From Candidatus Gastranaerophilales bacterium (lineage in GTDB: Bacteria > Cyanobacteriota > Vampirovibrionia > Gastranaerophilales > Gastranaerophilaceae): DNA of 10,365 bases. Position 1 is the stretch's first letter; every line of letters starts with the position of its first letter. The stretch spans positions 1 through 10,365 of the forward strand of contig CALUTA010000042.1 in assembly GCA_944323585.1 (NCBI GenBank), given 5' to 3'. The notes under the pieces were generated by a model that was not told where the DNA came from, ran no database searches, and was given only the letters and a program-made list of their open reading frames with translations. Positions 6,121-10,365 of this stretch are shown here, piece after piece. The translations under genes were made by a program, and so were the position numbers.

Positions 6121-7044
6121 TTAGTTTGCTTCGTCTTGAGTCTTCAGTTCATTTATTGCTGCATTTGCCGCATCAAGTGCTTCCTGTTTGGTGTCGTAGA
6201 CTGCACTTCCATGGCGTTCACCGTCGACCGTCGGTGCGAATTTTGAACCAACCTGCTGGACGTCAGGTTTATATGTATCATTTTTGGCAAGCGTGTATGT
6301 GCTTGTCGGTACTGATTCGTCAGGTACGGATTTATCGTATGTATATGTTTTTCCATTTACTTCAACTTCCAGCGGCAATTGAATTTCGCCTGTAGGAAGA
6401 GCTTTGCCTTTGAATATTTCATTGCAAATTGCTTTAATATCGCTGCTTGTAAGCGGTTTGCCGTCTGCTGATTTATATTTCTTAGCAACAATGTTATAGC
6501 CGGTATGGCCTGTAACTTTGTCTCCATCTTTTTCGGCAGTTACCGTAAATGTTGCGAATTCCGGTTCTTGCTTAATTTCTTCAGCGCCGGCCGTGTGTTG
6601 TTTTTGATATGCCTGTGATGCAGCTCTTATATTTTGAATCTCTTGAGCCTGTGCTTTTAACTTAGTGTTTTCTTCAGTGAGTTGTTCAAGGCTTTTTTGC
6701 ATCTGATTGAGTTGTTCTTGAGTGTCTTCCATCCACTGCTTTTGTTCATTGCTCAATCCATCCTGTGCCGGTGTTTCAACATCACCTTTGCCATCAGCTT
6801 TTTGAGGCAAAATGGCGCTTGCAATGGCACCGCCAAGTTCTCCTATTGCGCCTAATGCAATACCCCATTTTTCGCCTTTACTTAGTCCTGTATCATAATA
6901 CCCATAAGCGCCCATAGGGAAGAAGCCGCCGCCAAAATTGTTTATGGTGGTTTCTTTATGGTTTATATTAACCGTTCTGGGACCGCCCCACGGTCTGTGG
7001 AGTCCGGCTCGTAATGGTTGATATCCTATTGGTCTTCCGCCCAT
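6121..7044 (-). CDS. Uncharacterised coiled-coil protein with TTINNFGGG motif and LysM-like C-terminal module (paralogue A)
   Basis: This 307-residue protein is the first gene of a two-gene unit. Its N-terminal half parallels the downstream paralogue: a basic/aromatic start, RTVNIN..ETTINNFGGG (23-40), a short Gly/aromatic stretch, a small-residue hydrophobic segment GIALGAIGELGGAIASAI (61-78), an acidic linker (84-96), and a coiled coil of about 100-150 with LTEENTKLKAQAQEIQ. The C-terminal half differs. Residues 176-224 (KVTGHTGYNIVAKKY...DIKAICNEI...LPTGEIQLP) follow the LysM pattern (G-D-T-x-x-x-IAKKY, I-x-x-x-N, L-x-x-G-x-x-L-x-IP), the peptidoglycan-binding fold. A tail with EALDAANAAINEL follows. 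AAGGAG five bases before the ATG is an excellent ribosome binding site. No signal peptide is seen and no clean promoter stands out in the very AT-rich upstream gap. The LysM call is tentative; the biological role is unknown. Confidence 0.8.
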   Translation of the reverse strand: MGGRPIGYQPLRAGLHRPWGGPRTVNINHKETTINNFGGGFFPMGAYGYYDTGLSKGEKWGIALGAIGELGGAIASAILPQKADGKGDVETPAQDGLSNEQKQWMEDTQEQLNQMQKSLEQLTEENTKLKAQAQEIQNIRAASQAYQKQHTAGAEEIKQEPEFATFTVTAEKDGDKVTGHTGYNIVAKKYKSADGKPLTSSDIKAICNEIFKGKALPTGEIQLPLEVEVNGKTYTYDKSVPDESVPTSTYTLAKNDTYKPDVQQVGSKFAPTVDGERHGSAVYDTKQEALDAANAAINELKTQDEAN

Positions 7045-7100
7045 GTCAGCTCCTTAACTTCTATCTTCTTATATATATAAAGTATATAAGATTTTATATA

Positions 7101-7129
7101 TTGCTTATTATCAAAAATTTTGTTACAAT
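7101..7129 (+). promoter_or_regulatory. Possible plus-strand promoter antisense to the recG 3' end
   Basis: TTGCTT (7101-7106) and an extended -10 TGTTACAAT (7121-7129) have 17-bp spacing. The -10 is identical to that of the promoter at 977-1005. No plus-strand gene follows, so a transcript would run antisense into recG. The region is very AT-rich and chance matches are likely. Confidence 0.22.
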
Positions 7130-7223
7130 ACTTAATATTCCTAGAAGCTATACATTTTATATATGCCCCGATTTTGTGTAATTTCCTCGGCAGAATTATA
7201 TGAATACAGTGAAAACTTAACTT

Positions 7224-9611
7224 TTATATGTCCAAACCCGTGAATAGCTGCAGGCTTGAGGCATTGTTAAGGGAGGGATAATCCTTTATGTCATAGTTAT
7301 TTATAAAATTAATCGCTTCATACCTTGCTTTTTCTAGAATCTCTGCATCTCTTACAATATCTGAAATAATTAAATCCGGCAGGCCTGATTGTCTGGTTCC
7401 TAAAAATTCTCCCGGCCCTCTCAGCTGTAAATCTTTTTCTGCAATAACAAAGCCGTCGTTTGTCTGCGTCATAATTCCGAGGCGCTCTCTTGTTTCCTGC
7501 GAGCGGGAGGAGCTTACAAGAACGCAATAGGACTGAAGACTGCTTCTGCCAACACGCCCTCTCAACTGATGAAGCTGGCTTAGACCGAATCTTTCTGCGT
7601 TTTCAATTACCATAACCGTTGCGTTCGGAACATCCACTCCGACCTCCACAACGGTCGTTGAAACCAGAATGTCATATTTTTTGTTCTTGAAATCCGCCAT
7701 AACCTGATCTTTTTCATCGTTTTTAAGTTTGCCGTGAAGAAGTCCGATTTTGAGGTCAGGAAAAACTTCTGTTTGTAATCTTTCGGCCTCTTTTGTGGCG
7801 GCTTTGGCTGATAGAGTTTCGCTTTCATCTATAAGCGGATAAACTACATAGGCTTGTCTTCCTTCTGAAACCTCATGCCTGATAAGTTCATACACGCTTT
7901 TGTGCGAAGAAGTAAGGGTTGTTTTAATAGGCAGTCTGCCTTTTGGAAGTTCGTCAATGATTGTCAAATCCAGATCACCGTGAACTGTAAGCGCAAGGGT
8001 TCTCGGAATAGGTGTTGCCGTCATTGTAAGCATTTGCGGGTTCTGAGATTTTTTCTTCAAAACATTGCGCTGTTTTACGCCGAATCTGTGCTGTTCATCA
8101 ACAACTATTGCGCCGAGGTTGTTAAAGTCCGTGGAATCCTGAATCAGGGCATGGGTTCCGACTGCAATGTTTGTCTGACCGTTTCGAAGGTCAGTTTGAA
8201 ATTTTTCTCTTGTTTTCTTGTTCTGGCTTCCGAGGAAAAGTCCGACGCTTAGGCCGAGCGGAGTCAGCCAGTTCACAAGGTTGTTATAGTGCTGCTGGGC
8301 AAGAATTTCAGTCGGCGCCATCAAAGCTCCCTGATATCCGTTTTCAACACCTGCAAGAAGCATAATACACGCAACAACCGTTTTCCCGCTTCCGACATCT
8401 CCCTGCAAAAGTCTTGCCATGGGCTTTTCAGAGTGAAGATCATTCAAAATCTCGTTGACGGCTTTTTTCTGTCCGCCTGTTAGCTCAAACGGTAAACTGT
8501 CAATAAACTTCCGTACAAGTCCGTCACGTTTTACATCCAGCGCAATTGCCGAGTGTTTGCTGTTTTCGTTTCTTAGCCGAACCATTTTTAACTGTACAAT
8601 AAAAAGTTCCTCAAAAATCAGGCTGAAACGTGCCTTTTCCAGCATTTCCTGATTTTCAGGAAAATGTATCTGCTCAATTGCTGTTTTTTTGTCAAGAAGG
8701 TCATATTTTTCTTTCAAATATTGAGGCAAAATGTCATGAATTGAATCTTTGTAAAGCTGAATTGCGTTAAAAATAGCTTTTCTTAAAGTTTTTATATTCA
8801 AATTTTCGCAGACTGTATAAACAGGCACAATGCGTGCCATGTTAAGGTTTGAGGAGCCGTTTTCAAGAAATTCGGCTGTCATAATTGAATACGTCGGCTT
8901 GTCAAACGTCAGGCGATGGTCGTAGTTGTTCATTTTAACCGTTCCTGACACCATAATTCCAGCATTTACCGGAAACTGCGCCTTGGTTCTTTCAAGCGTA
9001 AAACGGTTTCCTTTTGCCTGAAAAAATCCGAGTTCTATGTAGCCCGTTTCGTCTGCAATCTTGACTTTCACGACAGAAAGATTGTTTTTTGAGTTGAAGG
9101 CCGAAACTGATTTTATGTAGCCGAAAACTGTTGTTGACTGACCTTCTTCTAAATCTCTGATAAGGGTTCTGCTGGAGTAGTCAATGTGTTTTCGAGGAAG
9201 ATAAAAAATCAAATCCTGTGCTGTGTAAATTCCGAGTTTGTTGAGCGTATAAGCAACTTTTGGCCCTACACCTTTGACGTAAGTTACGTCAGTTTCTGCC
9301 GGATTTTTGAGTGTTGCGGCTTGAGTTTTTGGTGTTTCATCAGACTGTTCAGGATTTGCAAGCTCGGACTTAATGACTTTCACAAGGTGCTCAATTGAGC
9401 GCCGTCTTTCAGGAACGGAGGCAAAAGGATAATGCGCAAACGTTTCTGATATAACCTGCCATTTCGGATTTTTTTTCGAAAGTTTGTAGTATTTGTTAGC
9501 TTCGGACATTATAAATTTGGAAAAACACTGGGTTTTCCCTCTAATATCAATATAGCGGTGCTTAACCTCCACATCAATAGCAAGTTTAATTTTCTCCAAG
9601 TCCTCAATCAT
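7224..9611 (-). CDS. recG: ATP-dependent DNA helicase RecG
   Basis: This 795-residue superfamily 2 translocase reverses stalled replication forks and branch-migrates Holliday junctions. Visible in order: an N-terminal helical extension (about 1-107) with W-x-x-x-x-x-x-FAHYPFAS-x-x-ERR; the start of the wedge domain with YVKGVGPKVAYTLNKLGI; an OB-fold region (about 155-250); Walker A GDVGSGKT (404-411); the DEQH box (505-508); TATPIPRTL; and QLRGRVGR (682-689). The Walker A to DEQH distance (101 residues) agrees with my recollection of E. coli RecG. The protein is about 100 residues longer than the E. coli enzyme because of the N-terminal extension, which is common in cyanobacterial RecG. The ATG has no Shine-Dalgarno, and a -10 element ends six bases upstream, so translation may be leaderless. 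No clear terminator follows the stop. Confidence 0.96.
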   Translation of the reverse strand: MIEDLEKIKLAIDVEVKHRYIDIRGKTQCFSKFIMSEANKYYKLSKKNPKWQVISETFAHYPFASVPERRRSIEHLVKVIKSELANPEQSDETPKTQAATLKNPAETDVTYVKGVGPKVAYTLNKLGIYTAQDLIFYLPRKHIDYSSRTLIRDLEEGQSTTVFGYIKSVSAFNSKNNLSVVKVKIADETGYIELGFFQAKGNRFTLERTKAQFPVNAGIMVSGTVKMNNYDHRLTFDKPTYSIMTAEFLENGSSNLNMARIVPVYTVCENLNIKTLRKAIFNAIQLYKDSIHDILPQYLKEKYDLLDKKTAIEQIHFPENQEMLEKARFSLIFEELFIVQLKMVRLRNENSKHSAIALDVKRDGLVRKFIDSLPFELTGGQKKAVNEILNDLHSEKPMARLLQGDVGSGKTVVACIMLLAGVENGYQGALMAPTEILAQQHYNNLVNWLTPLGLSVGLFLGSQNKKTREKFQTDLRNGQTNIAVGTHALIQDSTDFNNLGAIVVDEQHRFGVKQRNVLKKKSQNPQMLTMTATPIPRTLALTVHGDLDLTIIDELPKGRLPIKTTLTSSHKSVYELIRHEVSEGRQAYVVYPLIDESETLSAKAATKEAERLQTEVFPDLKIGLLHGKLKNDEKDQVMADFKNKKYDILVSTTVVEVGVDVPNATVMVIENAERFGLSQLHQLRGRVGRSSLQSYCVLVSSSRSQETRERLGIMTQTNDGFVIAEKDLQLRGPGEFLGTRQSGLPDLIISDIVRDAEILEKARYEAINFINNYDIKDYPSLNNASSLQLFTGLDI

Positions 9612-9617
9612 AATTAA

Positions 9618-9626
9618 ATTGTATCA
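9618..9626 (-). promoter_or_regulatory. Extended -10 promoter immediately upstream of recG
   Basis: TGATACAAT on the minus strand forms an extended -10 element. Only six bases (TTAATT) separate it from the recG ATG, which places the expected start of transcription on the A of ATG. No convincing -35 is seen, as is common for extended -10 promoters. Confidence 0.45.
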
Positions 9627-9632
9627 TGATAA

Positions 9633-9677
9633 TCAGCACCATGGATAGTCATCTCTAATTTCCCAGCCGTCGGCCAT
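9633..9677 (-). CDS. Candidate 14-residue ORF between the cyclase gene and recG
   Basis: The frame reads MADGWEIRDDYPWC and ends in TGA. GGAG lies eight bases upstream of the ATG, a usable ribosome binding site. The peptide has two Trp and a terminal Cys. It ends 7 bases before the predicted recG -10 element. Its length gives no statistical support, so it could be chance, a regulatory upstream ORF of the cyclase transcript, or a gene remnant. Confidence 0.2.
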   Translation of the reverse strand: MADGWEIRDDYPWC

Positions 9678-9693
9678 TATGAGTGCTCCGCAA

Positions 9694-10365
9694 TTAACTT
9701 ATCCGCAAAACTTCGTAAATATCCATCTTTTTGGCTTTCCCGCGGATTGTAACTTCGCTTATCTTTATTACGTCCGCAATGTTGCTGACGTAAGAATAAG
9801 TCGAACTGCTTATAAGGAAATTTGTGCGGTAAACTTTGTTGTAGCTTTCAATACGGCTTGCCAGGTTTACGGTGTCGCCGATAACCGTATATTCCAGACG
9901 CTTTTCGGAACCGATATTCCCGACAAATGCGTCGCCAGTGTTAATTCCGATACCGATTTCAATCTTTGGTTTACCCTCAAAAAGCCATTTGTCACGCAGT
10001 TCGTCAACTTTTTTCAGCATTTCATATGCACATTTGACCGCATTTACGGGGTGATTCAAATCCTGAATAGGTTCGCCGAATATTGCCATTACAGCATCAC
10101 CGATAAACTTGTTGATGACCCCGTTGTATTTTGTAATTATCGGCTCAATTTCAGTAAAGTATTCATTCAGAATTTTGGAAACTTCTTCTGCCGTCATCTT
10201 TTCGCTCATGCTTGTAAAGCCACGAATGTCTGCAAAAAGAACAGTTACATTTGCACGTTTGCCGCCAAGCTTGATGTCGTCTATGTTTTTTACAACGTTT
10301 TGCATAATGTCCTGCGACAGATATTTGCCCATTGCCTGTTTGATTTTTTCCTTATTCTTGCCCTC
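9694..10365 (-). CDS. Class III (IIIb-type) adenylate cyclase, catalytic domain; N-terminus outside window
   Basis: The frame is open to the window edge, so 223 C-terminal residues are visible. An internal Met at 10332 is unlikely to be the start, because linker sequence (KNKEKIKQA) continues before it. Counting from the first visible residue, key catalytic positions are all present: metal-binding D46 (FADIRGF) and D90 (KFIGD), purine-contacting K86, T160 (EYTVIG), and N167 and R171 (NLASR). The Lys/Thr pair is the signature of class IIIb cyclases, which make cAMP from ATP; several are stimulated by bicarbonate, including cyanobacterial CyaC. The preceding KYLSQDIMQNVV linker is typical of cyclases with an upstream sensor such as CHASE2, HAMP or GAF, probably membrane-bound, but that part is not visible. 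Function is confident; the input signal is inferred. Confidence 0.92.
   Translation of the reverse strand, partial: EGKNKEKIKQAMGKYLSQDIMQNVVKNIDDIKLGGKRANVTVLFADIRGFTSMSEKMTAEEVSKILNEYFTEIEPIITKYNGVINKFIGDAVMAIFGEPIQDLNHPVNAVKCAYEMLKKVDELRDKWLFEGKPKIEIGIGINTGDAFVGNIGSEKRLEYTVIGDTVNLASRIESYNKVYRTNFLISSSTYSYVSNIADVIKISEVTIRGKAKKMDIYEVLRIS

Noticed and set aside
7045..7223. Search for a terminator of recG and a promoter for the paralogue operon in this gap.
   Set aside because: The gap is mostly A/T with many TATA-like strings; no stem with T-run and no -35/-10 pair at 16-18 bp stood out on the minus strand, so neither is annotated.

Overview
The window is a gene-dense, AT-rich bacterial chromosome segment. 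It carries ten protein genes, two of them cut by the window ends. Several genes have cyanobacterial affinities: a Ski2-type helicase C-terminus, RecG with an N-terminal helical extension, a Tic20-like membrane protein, and a class IIIb-type cyclase. No photosynthesis gene is visible, and codon use is AT-rich. Together this suggests a non-photosynthetic cyanobacterial relative (Vampirovibrionia/Melainabacteria, for example a Gastranaerophilales gut lineage). That placement is inferred from family resemblance only.

Plus strand, left part. Bases 2-859 hold the 3' end of a Ski2-like DExH helicase. A spacer with an inverted repeat, a good sigma70-type promoter (977-1005) and a foldable leader of about 115 nt leads into an exported phosphodiester glycosidase-family (NAGPA) protein (1128-2447). 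That gene ends at a Rho-independent terminator.

Minus strand, rest of the window. Reading in the direction of transcription, from high to low coordinates: a class III nucleotidyl cyclase missing its N-terminal sensor (9694-10365); recG (7224-9611), whose -10 element sits so close to the ATG that the transcript may be leaderless; two tandem paralogous proteins of unknown function (6121-7044 and 5194-6096) closed by a strong terminator; rpiB-rsfS as a two-gene unit with its own promoter; and a nine-repeat TPR protein followed 3 bp later by a Tic20-like membrane protein, again with a promoter that implies a leaderless start.

The most novel part is the paralogue pair. Both proteins carry the same block (NIN then TTINNFGGG) at identical residue numbers. 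In each it is followed by a glycine- and aromatic- or methionine-rich stretch, a small-residue hydrophobic helix, an acidic linker and a coiled coil. The C-termini then differ completely: a LysM-like module in one, a duplicated beta-rich unit in the other. This looks like a modular, self-assembling or envelope-associated family that I do not recognise. The remaining genes are housekeeping: recombination, pentose phosphate pathway, ribosome silencing and cAMP signalling.

No stretch longer than about 300 bases lacks a gene. I saw no tRNA, rRNA, CRISPR array or insertion sequence.
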